A stretch of 64,000 nt of DNA, taken from NCBI GenBank assembly GCA_947626145.1, contig CANQRB010000001.1, forward strand, positions 310,001-374,000. The letters run 5' to 3'. Positions 36,001-45,087 of the stretch are shown here, piece after piece (the stretch's first letter is position 1; every line of letters begins with the position of its first letter). The notes under the pieces are model-generated. The model saw only the letters and a program-made list of their open reading frames with translations, was not told where the DNA came from and did not search any database. Source of the DNA: an uncultured Clostridia bacterium (GTDB lineage Bacteria; Bacillota; Clostridia; UMGS1883). Both the position numbers and the translations under genes were made by a program.

Positions 36001-36538
36001 GCTTCTGATCGTCAAGGCCGTGATCCTGAAGTTCAATGTAAAATTCGTCAAAGAGCTCCTTGTAATATTCCACCACTTCACGGGCGGTCTTTTCATCGCC
36101 GTTGAGAAGGGCTCTGGGTATCTCCCCCGCCAAGCAGGCCGAAAGGGCGATAAGCCCGCCGCGGTACTTCTCAAGGATATGCCTGTCCACACGGGGCTTA
36201 TAGTAAAAGCCGTCTATCCAACCGGCGGAAACGATCTGGATAAGGTTGTTGTAGCCCTCCTCGTTTTTGCACAGAAGCACAAGATGATTTGTGCCGTTGT
36301 CCTCACGGCCCCGCTTATTGTACATATCCCTGGCCGTGTATATCTCGCAGCCGATAATGGGCTTGACGCCCTCGGCCTTGCAGGCCTTGTAAAAGTCCAC
36401 GGCGCCGTACATTACTCCGTGGTCGGTTAGGGCCACAGAGGTCATGCCAAGCTCCTTTGCCCGCTTGGGCAGCTCTTTGACACGGCACATTCCGTCGAGG
36501 AGACTGTATTCGCTGTGGACGTGGAGATGAGTGAACAT
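33077..36538 (-). CDS. dnaE: DNA polymerase III subunit alpha (DnaE)
   Basis: Replicative polymerase of the DnaE type, 1153 aa. The N-terminal PHP domain starts FTHLHVHSEYSLLDG and retains the His/Asp metal ligands. The palm carries PDFDVDFCPRRR near residue 392 with catalytic Asp residues. Further on are the tandem helix-hairpin-helix region and a C-terminal OB-fold (VVGIISSLKEKLTRSN). Start ATG 36538 follows AAAGGGGTGA. It is the distal gene of the long minus-strand operon beginning at pyrH. Confidence 0.97.
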   Translation of the reverse strand: MFTHLHVHSEYSLLDGMCRVKELPKRAKELGMTSVALTDHGVMYGAVDFYKACKAEGVKPIIGCEIYTARDMYNKRGREDNGTNHLVLLCKNEEGYNNLIQIVSAGWIDGFYYKPRVDRHILEKYRGGLIALSACLAGEIPRALLNGDEKTAREVVEYYKELFDEFYIELQDHGLDDQKRLNPMLIKLAKDTDTPMVVTNDSHYLTKDDAKNQDVLLCIQTGKLITDTDRMRFGTEEFYLKSEEEMRALFPNLPEAFDNTAKIAEKCSFEFKFGERHLPHYDVPAGYNAEEYLRKLCNDGLIERYGDKAENHRERLEYELSVITSMGFVDYYLIVWDFINYARKNGIPVGPGRGSGCGSIAAYCLHITNVEPTQYNLVFERFLNPERVSMPDFDVDFCPRRRGEVIDYVIKKYKPENVCQIGTFGTMKARGAIRDCGRVLGVPYGDVDPIAKMVPMELGMTLTKALEENPKLKSAYDTNATVKQIVDTALAIEGLPRNIGTHAAGVVIASQPVSTYLPLQRSDNIISTQYTKDTVEELGMLKMDFLGLRNLTIIDDCIKILAAQGVNIDIDKIDYSIPEVYRMIAEGDTDGVFQLESGGMRRFMRQLCPENLEDIIAGIALYRPGPMDFIPTYVAAKSDRSKVRYKHPSLVSILEPTYGCIVYQEQVMQIVQKLAGFSMGRADEVRRAMSKKKAKDMEKARKSFIYGELNDDGSVRYPGCIRNGIDEKTAASIYDDMDAFAKYAFNKSHAAAYAVLGYQTAYLKCLYPEAFMAALISSVMGENEKVAAYVNNCIQKGIKILPPDINMSDSDFTVENGAIRFGLTTIKNVGENFVRHCVEERANHGSFKSLRDFAERMIGTDMNKRGVEGLIKSGAFDSLPGTRWQKLAIYEQVISSASRSAKDNIVGQLSFFTEEEDDKADVFPNVPDRGHRALLDMEKEATGIYISGHPLDEYRNQINSLGLPSIATVTAAEQEEHEIEDGDYVTVVGIISSLKEKLTRSNTMMAYIQLEDFTGDIEVIVFPKLYSQLSETLSENNIITVTGRVDIKEDERPKLIMETAAPFNGTAQKAAAEVTGSAPAEAGHCLELKLEAGELAALDKVRRAVADRPGTTPVVISVAQRRIPVISKYRCDGSDTLICTINGIFGRECAAVK

Positions 36539-36561
36539 GGTGCTTCACCCCTTTCGTGGAA

Positions 36562-36807
36562 TTAGTCCTTATGTTTCGATTTCTTTAAAATCCGTTTTCC
36601 TGTAAAACCGGCGGCAAACGACACCGCGCCAAGGAGCGTCAACACCTCGCCCACGCGGTAATTCACCTTCCATTCAAAGCTCATTTTGGGCGTGGGATCC
36701 TGATAGGGCAGCCCGGCCCGTATCAGCCAGAAGTATAACCCCAAGACAAGGATCATCGCTCCCGCCAATGCAAGACCGTCAAGCAATCTTTTTAAATTGC
36801 CGTTCAT
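36562..36807 (-). CDS. Hypothetical two-helix membrane protein (81 aa)
   Basis: Two hydrophobic segments, about residues 10-30 and 54-70, separated by a polar loop, with a basic tail KRILKKSKHKD. No recognised family. The strong GGAGG 7 nt upstream and a 4-nt overlap (ATGA) with the previous gene support it as real. It sits between a hypothetical gene and dnaE in the same operon. Confidence 0.7.
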   Translation of the reverse strand: MNGNLKRLLDGLALAGAMILVLGLYFWLIRAGLPYQDPTPKMSFEWKVNYRVGEVLTLLGAVSFAAGFTGKRILKKSKHKD

Positions 36808-37328
36808 TTTTCAACCTCCCGTTTTGTAAGCCGGCGGGCAAACTTTTCCGCCCTTCTAAGCTCAATACCCAAATCGTCAACGCATCCGCCGCGAGGAACA
36901 GTATCCTTGAATTTATCGTACAGCCGTTGGGCATTGTCGTAAACATCCAGAAAAAACGGCGCAAACTCGCAATCATATTCCCGTTCAACGGTGGAACCCG
37001 GTTCTATTCCGATTGCCGATACAATAAATGTCTCCGGCCTTTTCAGCAACGAAAATTTCAACGTCAAAGCGTTTCCGTTTGTTTTTAAAAATATATACTG
37101 TCCGGCGGCAGCGTTAAAATATATATGCCGCTCCTTTTTATTTGCGGTATAAGAAAGTCGCAGCTCACGCAGCAGCCAGCCCAGCACATAAAATGGATTG
37201 GCCGTACCGCGTTTGTCCGGGAAAAAGTAATCCCCGTCAATATCAAAGCAAATGTGCCCCTCATACTGTGTTAAGCCCCGCACCTCACGGATGCTGTCAA
37301 TGTCAAGATTACATTTTACACTGTGCAT
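36804..37328 (-). CDS. Hypothetical protein between whiA and dnaE (174 aa)
   Basis: A soluble, mixed alpha/beta protein with no signal peptide or membrane segment. It begins MHSVKCNLDID and ends in a charged helix rich in Arg/Lys. I do not recognise a family. Start ATG 37328 has GGAAGGTG upstream and lies 3 nt beyond the whiA stop. Tight packing (4-nt overlap with the next gene) indicates cotranslation with whiA and dnaE. Confidence 0.72.
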   Translation of the reverse strand: MHSVKCNLDIDSIREVRGLTQYEGHICFDIDGDYFFPDKRGTANPFYVLGWLLRELRLSYTANKKERHIYFNAAAGQYIFLKTNGNALTLKFSLLKRPETFIVSAIGIEPGSTVEREYDCEFAPFFLDVYDNAQRLYDKFKDTVPRGGCVDDLGIELRRAEKFARRLTKREVEK

Positions 37329-37331
37329 AAT

Positions 37332-38201
37332 CTACACCTTCCCGTCACTCTTGGCATTCCCAAGCTCCATTAGCTTATTCAATCTTCTGCTCAAAGTGCT
37401 TTTGCTTATACCCGTTAACGCAGCCAGCTCGGTCAGGTTCATCTCGGGATGCTCGGCGCGGGCGTAGGCCACGGACTTCAATTCCTCGTCAAGGGTCTCC
37501 AGCATACCGGTTCCGGCCAGCTTGTCAATGGCCGCGCATTGGTTGGCTGACGCCGTAATAGCCTTGTCCATATTTGCGATCAAAAAATTGTTGCGGCGGT
37601 TGTTTTCGTTGCTGATGTCCTTCTCGATCTGAATGTAGGACAGCCCAAGCATAGACCTCTGTGCGCCCATTATTATCAGAGCGTCGCTTACCGCCTCATA
37701 ATTCTCAAGGTATATCACAAAATAGTTCTTGCGGCGAATGCTGCCGGGAGTGAGACCGAAGCCTTCCAGCATTTCCGAGGCGAGGGCCGCCACCGTTTCA
37801 TTATAAGCGAAAAGCTCCAGCCGATAATTTTTGTGCGGGTCAACGGCTGTTCCCGCCATAAGGAAGGCGCCGCGGAAAAAGGCCCGCTTGCAGCAATCCC
37901 TGTCAAAAACTTCCTCATCTATTGACACGCCCGCGCCCTCCGAGTAAATTCCAAGCTCGTCCAGCTTATCAGCCGGCAGACGGATCTCCGGCTCCTTTTG
38001 AAGCTCGGTAATTCCCAACACACGCTTGAGCAAGCCGCATATACGCTTGAAAACATCCGTGCGCTCGGCCCTGACAGTTACATCGGAGCCGCCGAAATCC
38101 CCGCCGAAAAGGAGAATTGCCGCCAACTCGCTCCGGCGGCAGCAGAGATTTTTTTCGTTTACGGTACACAGCTCTTTTTTTATATCCGATGAAAAGGACA
38201 T
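37332..38201 (-). CDS. whiA: DNA-binding protein WhiA
   Basis: Conserved Gram-positive regulator, 289 aa. The N-terminal two thirds is a degenerate LAGLIDADG homing-endonuclease-like fold (CKRAFFRGAFLMAGT around residues 104-118). The C-terminus is a helix-turn-helix (LTELAALTGISKSTLSRRL). WhiA affects cell division and sporulation-related genes. Start ATG 38201 follows AAAGG at 8 nt. The usual partner yvcK is missing between it and rapZ. Confidence 0.95.
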   Translation of the reverse strand: MSFSSDIKKELCTVNEKNLCCRRSELAAILLFGGDFGGSDVTVRAERTDVFKRICGLLKRVLGITELQKEPEIRLPADKLDELGIYSEGAGVSIDEEVFDRDCCKRAFFRGAFLMAGTAVDPHKNYRLELFAYNETVAALASEMLEGFGLTPGSIRRKNYFVIYLENYEAVSDALIIMGAQRSMLGLSYIQIEKDISNENNRRNNFLIANMDKAITASANQCAAIDKLAGTGMLETLDEELKSVAYARAEHPEMNLTELAALTGISKSTLSRRLNKLMELGNAKSDGKV

Positions 38202-38206
38202 GGCTT

Positions 38207-39055
38207 TTACCTTTCTATATCACGGTGAGTAATAGTGACCTTTGTGCCGTTCTGGGACAAAAGCTTCGCAAGCGCCTCGGTAATCGCGACGCTGCGGTGA
38301 TGGCCGCCGGTGCAGCCGATACAAATAACAAGCTGGGTCTTTCCCTCGTCCATGTAGTGCGGTATCAGAGTTGACACCATTTCATACAGCATATCAAGGA
38401 ACTTAAGCGACTGTGGGAAGTCCATAACATAGTCCCGCACCGGCGCTTCAAGGCCGTTATGCTGCTTAAGGTTTTCAATATAAAACGGATTTGGCAGAAA
38501 TCGCACGTCAAACACAAGGTCGGCGTCGGACGGGATACCGAACTTAAAGCCGAAAGAACGACACTCCACCATGAAATAATCCTTCTCCTCATCGCCGTAA
38601 AGATCGGTGACAATCTTTTTCAGCTGGCGGGTAAGGAGATTGCTTGTGTCTATGATGTGATTGGCAAGCTGACGCAGGCCGCGGAGCTTCTCCCTTTCCT
38701 TCTCTATGCCGTCGGCGATCCTTCCGTCGGCGCTCATGGGATGGCTGCGGCGGGTCTCCTTATAGCGTTTTATTATCGTGGCTTCGCTTGCCTCAAGGAA
38801 CAGCACCTCAAAGGGAAATTCCTCGGCCCTCAGGGCATCCAGCTCCTTTTCAATATCGTCGAACATATCCCCGCTTCGGATGTCGGTAACGATTGCCACA
38901 TTCTGCAAATTTTTCTCGTTGTAACAGGCACGGGCGAAGGTGCTGATAAAAATAGGAGGCATATTGTCTATGCAGTAATAGCCTATGTCCTCCATAAAGT
39001 GCATGACCTGGGTCTTGCCCGCTCCGCTCATGCCGGTGATTATTACAAACCTCAC
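38207..39055 (-). CDS. rapZ: RapZ/YvcJ family nucleotide-binding protein
   Basis: A 282-aa P-loop protein: ITGMSGAGKTQV (Walker A, residues 6-17), VVTDIRS-like segment VTDIRSGD, and a C-terminal GCTGGHHRSVAI motif typical of the family. In E. coli RapZ adapts RNase E to small RNAs; in Bacillus YvcJ binds GTP and affects competence. The start is GTG 39055 after GGAGGG. Directly upstream of whiA (5 nt gap). Confidence 0.94.
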   Translation of the reverse strand: MRFVIITGMSGAGKTQVMHFMEDIGYYCIDNMPPIFISTFARACYNEKNLQNVAIVTDIRSGDMFDDIEKELDALRAEEFPFEVLFLEASEATIIKRYKETRRSHPMSADGRIADGIEKEREKLRGLRQLANHIIDTSNLLTRQLKKIVTDLYGDEEKDYFMVECRSFGFKFGIPSDADLVFDVRFLPNPFYIENLKQHNGLEAPVRDYVMDFPQSLKFLDMLYEMVSTLIPHYMDEGKTQLVICIGCTGGHHRSVAITEALAKLLSQNGTKVTITHRDIER

Positions 39056-39089
39056 TCCGATCCCTCCATTCCGTTATATAACGGCGTCT

Positions 39090-39998
39090 TTATTGGTTTT
39101 TGCCCCAGACCTTAACCTCCGGCTCCAATATAACGCCTGATTTATCGTATACAGTTTTAATTACATGATCCATTACCGCCAGAACGTCGGCGCCGGTGGC
39201 CCCGCCCTTGTTTATCACAAAGCCGGCGTGCTTTTCGCTTACGGCGGCTCCGCCAACGGTGTAGCCCTTAAGTCCGGCCTCCTGAATGAGGGTGCCGGCA
39301 TAATGTCCCGCCGGACGCTTGAAGGTGCTGCCGGCGCTTGGGTATTCGAGGGGCTGCTTCTCACGGCGTCGGCTGTTAAGCTCCTTCATTTTTTCGGCTA
39401 TTTCGGTCCGCTTACCAGGCCGAAGAACGAGAGACACGGCTGTCACTATGCAGCCGCTGTCCTGAAGAGCGCTGGTGCGGTAGCCGAACTCCATCTCGTC
39501 ACCGCTGACCACGTATTCCTTCCCGTCCGGCCCCACAAAGGACACCGCCTCAACCACATTTTTCAGTTCGCCGTCATAGGCCCCGGCATTCATTATGACT
39601 CCTCCGCCCACAGTACCGGGTATGCCGGCGGCAAACTCTAAACCGGCAAGGGAGTTTTCCATGGCAAAATTGGCCACAGCGGAGAGTGCCGCTCCGGCCT
39701 GAGCGGTTACGGTCGTCTCAAAAAGGCTTATTTCGCTCATGCTTTTGCCTATTCGGATCACGGGCAGGTCAAGACCGCTGTCGGAGACAAGGATATTGCT
39801 CCCGTTGCCCATAACCAGATAAGGCGTCCCAACGGAATTGAAAAGCTCCACAAGGGCACATATTTCTCCGGAATTTGCGGGCTCGACAATTACATCCGCC
39901 CGACCTCCTATCCTGAAGGTCGTATATTTATCCATGCTTTCGCCAACGATAATTCGCTCGGGAGGGATAATTTTCTCTATTTCAGAAAAAAAATTCAT
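39090..39998 (-). CDS. murB: UDP-N-acetylenolpyruvoylglucosamine reductase
   Basis: FAD enzyme completing UDP-MurNAc synthesis, 302 aa, type IIa (Gram-positive). TTFRIGGRAD near residue 26 and MGNGSNILVSD bind FAD, IPGTVGGGVIMNAGAY is the central motif, and YPSAGSTFKRP contains the catalytic Ser. The start ATG lies just after the PHP gene stop with GGAGA upstream. Confidence 0.96.
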   Translation of the reverse strand: MNFFSEIEKIIPPERIIVGESMDKYTTFRIGGRADVIVEPANSGEICALVELFNSVGTPYLVMGNGSNILVSDSGLDLPVIRIGKSMSEISLFETTVTAQAGAALSAVANFAMENSLAGLEFAAGIPGTVGGGVIMNAGAYDGELKNVVEAVSFVGPDGKEYVVSGDEMEFGYRTSALQDSGCIVTAVSLVLRPGKRTEIAEKMKELNSRRREKQPLEYPSAGSTFKRPAGHYAGTLIQEAGLKGYTVGGAAVSEKHAGFVINKGGATGADVLAVMDHVIKTVYDKSGVILEPEVKVWGKNQ

Positions 39999-40000
39999 TG

Positions 40001-40717
40001 TCAGATCTCCAAACCAAGATAATCGGCCAACTTTTTCAGGCCGGTATTCAATATAAGCTCCTCAGGGAAATCAATTTCCCTGAGCATACGGACGGAATTT
40101 TCCACTTCGCCCACATCCTCGCTGAAATGAGCGTCCGTGCTTAGCACTACGGGAATTTCCATTTCCTTGCAAATAAGGGCGATTTCGCGGCAGTTCTCGC
40201 CGCTGCCCTTGCGCACGTCAAAGGAGTGGTGGTTTATCTCCACAATGCGGCCCGTGGCCTTAACCTTTTCCAGCACGGCGCGGTAGTCGCACTTATAGCG
40301 GCCGTCGCCCATGTGACCGACAACATTTATTTTTTTGTGCCGGTCAAGAGCGTTTATATATCCCCGCGTCACAGCCTCCGAACCTAAATGAGGGTCAAAG
40401 CACGGCGTGTGCATTGACGCCACCACCAGCTCCAGCGGGGCAAGGGAATAATTGTCCAAGTCAATGTCCCCTTCGGGATTCATTATATTTACCTCGGCTC
40501 CTTTTATGAGACGAAGCCCCTTAACATAGAGGGGAAAATTCTTCAGCGAAGAGAAATGCCAGAGCACTGCCCCATCGTTCGCCAGAGCGGGGCCGTGATT
40601 GGTTATGGCCAGGCCCTCCATTCCCTTCCTGCGCGCGGAGGCCAGATTTTCCTCCAGAGACGAGTAGGCATGATGGCTCACATCGGTATGGGTGTGGGTG
40701 TCAACGGCGATTATCAA
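40001..40717 (-). CDS. PHP-domain metal-dependent phosphatase (YcdX-like)
   Basis: A 238-aa PHP-fold hydrolase. VDTHTHTDVSHHAY gives the first metal-binding HxH cluster, ITNHGPAL, GAEVNI and VASMHTP follow, and the end has LSTDAHFSED. It resembles YcdX and similar phosphatases; substrate unknown. It likely starts at TTG 40717, overlapping the hprK stop by 4 nt with GGAGG 9 nt upstream. Cotranslated with hprK. Confidence 0.85.
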   Translation of the reverse strand: MIIAVDTHTHTDVSHHAYSSLEENLASARRKGMEGLAITNHGPALANDGAVLWHFSSLKNFPLYVKGLRLIKGAEVNIMNPEGDIDLDNYSLAPLELVVASMHTPCFDPHLGSEAVTRGYINALDRHKKINVVGHMGDGRYKCDYRAVLEKVKATGRIVEINHHSFDVRKGSGENCREIALICKEMEIPVVLSTDAHFSEDVGEVENSVRMLREIDFPEELILNTGLKKLADYLGLEI

Positions 40718-41676
40718 AACAAATCTCCTCCCGTAATGTTCTGAGAAGCCATCTGTTTTGTGAGCCGATCGCTGAGCTCGGCGGCGGCATTATAACCCAT
40801 CTTCTGCTGACGGTTGTTCATGGCGGCTATCTCGATGATCACCGCCAGGTTACGGCCGGGCCGCACAGGTATTGTCAGGCTGGGCAGTACAATTCCCAGA
40901 AGGTTTGTGCTCTCCCGGTCAAGGCCAAGGCGCTCGTAGTTTTTGCCCTGCTGCCAAGGCTCAAGGTTGATAACAAGGTCGATTTTTTCGGTATCCTTTA
41001 CGGCGCCCACGCCGAAAATTCGTTTTACGTCCACGATGCCTATGCCGCGCAGCTCCATAAAGTGGCGTATTATCTCGGGAGAGGTTCCGATAACGGTTTT
41101 GGCGGAGGTGCGCTTTATCTCCACGGCGTCGTCGGCCACAAGGCGGTGTCCCCTCTTGATGAGCTCAATGGCGGTCTCGCTCTTGCCCACGCCGCTGTCG
41201 CCCAGAAGCAGCACGCCCTCGCCGTAAACCTCCACAAGCACGCCGTGACGCGTTATGGTGGGGGCAAGATACACGTTAAGGCTGCCTATTATCGCTGTGG
41301 AAAAATACGACGTGGTTTCATCGGTTCTCAGCAGGGGTACCCTGTGTATTTTGGCGGTTTCAAGCAGTTCGGGATATACGTCCATTGAACGGGTCACAAC
41401 GGCGCCGGGGATACCTGTGGCCATGAGCCTGTCATATGCCGCAAACCTTTCCTCCGGTGTTTTCTCCATCATATAAAACTGCTCCGCTTTACCCAATATC
41501 TGGATCCTGTCATTGTCAAAATAGTCATAATACCCCGCGCCCAACTGTATTCCGGGGCGGTGAACATCGGGACAGGTGATCATGATGCTGTCCAGATTGT
41601 CGGGAACGTAGACCTTTTCCAGATGAAAGTCCTCGATGATTTTAGTCAGCGGTATTGATTCTCTGTGTGCATCCAT
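40714..41676 (-). CDS. hprK: HPr kinase/phosphorylase
   Basis: Bifunctional enzyme that phosphorylates HPr on Ser46 and reverses it, controlling catabolite repression. The 320-aa protein has an N-terminal DRTGG-type domain and a C-terminal P-loop domain with GDSGVGKSE near residue 155, LVADDAVEI, and the K3 loop near the C-terminus. Start ATG 41676 follows GGAGG, which lies inside the prfA 3' end. Confidence 0.96.
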   Translation of the reverse strand: MDAHRESIPLTKIIEDFHLEKVYVPDNLDSIMITCPDVHRPGIQLGAGYYDYFDNDRIQILGKAEQFYMMEKTPEERFAAYDRLMATGIPGAVVTRSMDVYPELLETAKIHRVPLLRTDETTSYFSTAIIGSLNVYLAPTITRHGVLVEVYGEGVLLLGDSGVGKSETAIELIKRGHRLVADDAVEIKRTSAKTVIGTSPEIIRHFMELRGIGIVDVKRIFGVGAVKDTEKIDLVINLEPWQQGKNYERLGLDRESTNLLGIVLPSLTIPVRPGRNLAVIIEIAAMNNRQQKMGYNAAAELSDRLTKQMASQNITGGDLF

Positions 41677-41679
41677 AAT

Positions 41680-42753
41680 TTATTCCTCCATTCCGCCCCG
41701 CAGCTTTTCACTCTGGAAATAGGTGTTGAGGGCGTCAATAATTTCATCCAGATCGCCGTTCATTATGGCTTCTATCTTGTAAAGTGTCAGATTGATCCGA
41801 TGGTCGCTGACCCGTCCCTGCGGGAAGTTATAGGTGCGGATGCGCTCGCTGCGGTCACCGCTGCCAACCTGACTTTTTCTCTCCCGGCTTATCTCCTCGT
41901 TCCGCTGACTCTCCATCATTTCGTAGAGGCGGCTACGGAGAACCTTCATGGCCTTGTCCTTGTTTTTGAACTGGCTCTTTTCGTCCTGACAGGTGACGAC
42001 GAGGCCGGTTGGCAGATGAGTTATGCGAACGGCGGAATCGGTGGTATTTACGCACTGACCCCCCGGCCCGCCCGCCCGATAGACGTCTATTTTCAGGTCG
42101 TTGGGATTTATTTCGACCTCGACCTCCTCCATCTCGGGCAATACCGCAACCGTAGCGGCGCTGGTCTGGATCCGGCCGCTGGACTCGGTCTCAGGCACGC
42201 GCTGAACCCGATGAACGCCGCTTTCATATTTCAGACGGCTATAGGCTCCCGCTCCCTCAACAGAAAAGGTTATTTCTTTATATCCGCCCAAATCGGTAGG
42301 ATTGGAGTTAAGTATCTCTATTTTCCACCGGCGGCCGTCGGCGTACATGGAGTACATACGGAAGAGCTCCCCCGCGAACAGGGCGGCCTCTTCCCCGCCC
42401 GTGCCGCTGCGTATTTCCATTATAACCGACTTTTCATCATTGGGATCCTTCGGAATGAGCAGTATTTTCAACTCCTCCTCGATGCCGGGCAGCTTTTCCC
42501 TCGCCTCATCGATTTCCGCACGGAGCAGCTCCTCAAAATCCTTGTCCGGCTTTTCGGCCAGCATTTCCTTCGCATCCTCGATGGCTTTGTTGGCGGCTTT
42601 GTATTCGCCGTATTTTTCGACAATGGGGGTCAGATCGCTGTGTTCCTTCATAAGCTTACGCCAGCTGTCCTGATCCGCTATGACGGACGGATCGCTGATC
42701 TGGCGGCCCAGCTCCTCATATCTGTCAACTATCAGGTCTAATTTACTGAACAT
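41680..42753 (-). CDS. prfA: Peptide chain release factor 1
   Basis: Recognises UAA/UAG and triggers peptide release. The 357-aa protein has the GGQ loop in [14 protein letters not shown] near residue 230 and class I release-factor sequence [10 protein letters not shown] and GRIQTSA around the tripeptide-anticodon domain. ATG 42753 is chosen because AGGTGA precedes it; an open frame extends upstream into ispA but gives a non-family N-terminus. Confidence 0.96.
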   Translation of the reverse strand: MFSKLDLIVDRYEELGRQISDPSVIADQDSWRKLMKEHSDLTPIVEKYGEYKAANKAIEDAKEMLAEKPDKDFEELLRAEIDEAREKLPGIEEELKILLIPKDPNDEKSVIMEIRSGTGGEEAALFAGELFRMYSMYADGRRWKIEILNSNPTDLGGYKEITFSVEGAGAYSRLKYESGVHRVQRVPETESSGRIQTSAATVAVLPEMEEVEVEINPNDLKIDVYRAGGPGGQCVNTTDSAVRITHLPTGLVVTCQDEKSQFKNKDKAMKVLRSRLYEMMESQRNEEISRERKSQVGSGDRSERIRTYNFPQGRVSDHRINLTLYKIEAIMNGDLDEIIDALNTYFQSEKLRGGMEE

Positions 42754-42763
42754 CGTGTCACCT

Positions 42764-43633
42764 CTATTTGCTGCGCTTAAGTAAATAGTCCGCCAGGTCA
42801 CGCAGAAACTGTCCCTTTTCTCCAAGGGGATTTATGGCGTCAAGGGCCATGGCGGTCTCCTCCTCAAGGCGGCGCTTTGCTTCCTCAAGACCGTAGACGG
42901 AAACAAAGGTGGCCTTGTTGTTGTCGGCGTCGCTGTTGCTCTTTCCCAATTCCTCGGCGCTGCTCTCGACGTCAAGAATATCGTCTCTTATCTGGAAGGC
43001 GAGGCCAAGGTGTACCGTATAATCCCGAAAATAACCGGCGTCGGCGCCGGCGGCAATCGCTCCCAGTTCTCCGGCGGCCCGTATAAGTGCGCCGGTCTTG
43101 CGGTGGTGTATCTTTTCCACAAGCTCCTTTGTTGCCTCGTGGGTCTCGGCAAAAATATCGTCCGCCTGACCGCCGATCATACCAAGGGCGCCGCTGCCGG
43201 CAAAAAGATGAGAAACGGCCGATATGTCCTTTTCCGCGTTGTGGGGCTCCGCACCGCTGATATACTCAGCCGCCAGATTAAGCAGGCCGTCCCCGGCAAG
43301 GAGGGCTTGGGCCTCACCGTAAACAGTGTGATTCGTGGGCCGTCCACGGCGGAGACTGTCATTGTCCATACAAGGCAGATCGTCATGTATCAGCGAATAG
43401 GTATGTATCATTTCAATGGCGCAAGCGTACTTCAGCGCAAGCTCCATATCCCCGTCCAAAGCCTCACAGCAGGCCATCACCATAACCGGCCTGATGCGCT
43501 TTCCTCCGGCCAGCAGGCTGTAAGCCATGGCGCGGTAGGTTATCTCGTCGCTTATCTTAACGGCTTTTTCCAGGGCGGTATTTATTTTATCCGTATATTC
43601 GGAATATTTTTCATTGAAGGTCATTTTTATCAT
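42764..43633 (-). CDS. ispA: Farnesyl diphosphate synthase family polyprenyl synthetase
   Basis: Condenses isopentenyl diphosphate with allylic diphosphates for undecaprenyl precursors. The 289-aa protein has both Asp-rich motifs, DDLPCMDND (first) and DDILD (second), plus GGKRIRP near residue 43. ATG 43633 overlaps xseB by 4 nt, while ATG 43624 has better spacing to AAGGA; either start is plausible. Clustered with dxr, uppS and cdsA. Confidence 0.95.
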   Translation of the reverse strand: MIKMTFNEKYSEYTDKINTALEKAVKISDEITYRAMAYSLLAGGKRIRPVMVMACCEALDGDMELALKYACAIEMIHTYSLIHDDLPCMDNDSLRRGRPTNHTVYGEAQALLAGDGLLNLAAEYISGAEPHNAEKDISAVSHLFAGSGALGMIGGQADDIFAETHEATKELVEKIHHRKTGALIRAAGELGAIAAGADAGYFRDYTVHLGLAFQIRDDILDVESSAEELGKSNSDADNNKATFVSVYGLEEAKRRLEEETAMALDAINPLGEKGQFLRDLADYLLKRSK

Positions 43634-43842
43634 TCCTTAGCCTCAAATTCTTCCTCGGTGCCGTCGGCAAGAAGCTTTGTGACTTTAAGCTCGGCCCCTT
43701 CCAGCAGCTTGCGGCACTCCTTCGTAAGAACCACTCCCTTTTCAAAAAGCTCCATGGCCTCTTCAAGAGTGGTTTCGCCGCTCTCCAGCTTTTTAACCGT
43801 TGTTTCCAGTTCCTTCAGGGCGTCCTCAAATTTCATTTCCAT
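43630..43842 (-). CDS. xseB: Exodeoxyribonuclease VII small subunit
   Basis: A 70-aa acidic helical protein with the family pattern FEDALKELE and KLESGETTLEEAMELFE. It complexes with XseA for bidirectional single-strand DNA degradation. AGGAGG lies 9 nt before ATG 43842, inside xseA, giving a 17-nt overlap. Confidence 0.95.
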   Translation of the reverse strand: MEMKFEDALKELETTVKKLESGETTLEEAMELFEKGVVLTKECRKLLEGAELKVTKLLADGTEEEFEAKE

Positions 43843-45052
43843 TTGCGTTTTCCTCCTTGTCGGTGACTATTGATTTTATCCGTCCGTCCGCCACCGTCGT
43901 CCATATTTCATCTCCGGTAGTCACGTCCCCCAAACGGCGGACGGCCCTGTTGCCGGCCATGGCGACGCTGTAGCCGCGCTCAAGAACGCTGAGGGGGCTA
44001 AGGGCGTTTAATCTGCCCGCTTCAATACCCAGCTGACGCTTGTTCCTTTCAAGCATATTTTTATAGCTCATGGTCATTCTGTCCTGCAAGCGGTCAACGT
44101 TCATCTGCATTTCTCCCAAACGCCGGTGAAGTCCGGTAATTCCCGAGCGTTGGCTGAGAAGCTCAAGAGTGCGTTTGGCCGCGTTCAACTTCTCCTTGAG
44201 CCGCAAATCAAGGCGGCTGCGGTATTCTCCAAGCTGACGGTCAATGGCCGCAAGCTCCGGCACGGCCAACTCTGCCGCCGCCGAAGGAGTCGGCGCCCGC
44301 AGGTCGGCGACAAAGTCACATATAGTGAAATCCGTTTCGTGTCCGACGGCGGAAATAATAGGTATTTCAGAAGCGGCGACCGCCCTTGCCGTGGCCTCCT
44401 CATTGAAGGCCCACAAATCCTCTATACTGCCGCCGCCGCGGCCCACAATGAGCACGTCGGCGGATCTTGTCGTATTAAAATATTGAATTGCCTCCACCAC
44501 GCTGGCGCTGGCTCCCTCACCCTGCACAAGACAGGGATACAAAACCGCCTTTGCCAAAGGATACCGGCGGCGCAGAACATTTATAATATCCCTGACCGCC
44601 GCGCCGGTGGGACTGGTGCATATACCCACGGTTTTGGGATACTGAGGGACGGGCTTTTTACGCCGGGAGTCGAACAGTCCCTCGGCTTCCAGCTTTTTCT
44701 TAAGCATTTCAAACTGTACGTACAGACTGCCGAGGCCGTCGGCCTCCAGATTTTCAATATAAAGCTGGTAGCCGCCGTCCCGCTCGTAGACCGAGACTCT
44801 GCCCCCCGCCAGCACCTTCATGCCGTTTTCGGGCCGAAAGGACAGGCCGGCCGCCGCCGAGCGAAACATAACTGCGCGAAGCACCGAACCCTCGTCCTTC
44901 AAGGTCAGGTAAATATGACCCGAGGAGTGAAACTTCAGGTTGCTTATCTCGCCCTTTATCCAGACGTTCCGGAGCACCGGCGTCTGATCAAGCAAAGCCT
45001 TTATGTAGTTATTGAGCTGGGTCACCGTGGCTATCCGTCTGTTATCGTTCAT
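43826..45052 (-). CDS. xseA: Exodeoxyribonuclease VII large subunit
   Basis: Catalytic subunit of Exo VII, 408 aa. The N-terminal OB-fold (VWIKGEISNLKFHSSGHIYLT) is followed by the nuclease domain with GRGGGSIEDLWAFNEE, a helical rod, and a short C-terminal segment. ATG 45052 is favoured over ATG 45064 because GGAG is properly placed only for the former. Confidence 0.95.
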   Translation of the reverse strand: MNDNRRIATVTQLNNYIKALLDQTPVLRNVWIKGEISNLKFHSSGHIYLTLKDEGSVLRAVMFRSAAAGLSFRPENGMKVLAGGRVSVYERDGGYQLYIENLEADGLGSLYVQFEMLKKKLEAEGLFDSRRKKPVPQYPKTVGICTSPTGAAVRDIINVLRRRYPLAKAVLYPCLVQGEGASASVVEAIQYFNTTRSADVLIVGRGGGSIEDLWAFNEEATARAVAASEIPIISAVGHETDFTICDFVADLRAPTPSAAAELAVPELAAIDRQLGEYRSRLDLRLKEKLNAAKRTLELLSQRSGITGLHRRLGEMQMNVDRLQDRMTMSYKNMLERNKRQLGIEAGRLNALSPLSVLERGYSVAMAGNRAVRRLGDVTTGDEIWTTVADGRIKSIVTDKEENANGNEI

Positions 45053-45087
45053 TTTTATCTCCATAAAAGGTCAGGAACAAAGGCTGA

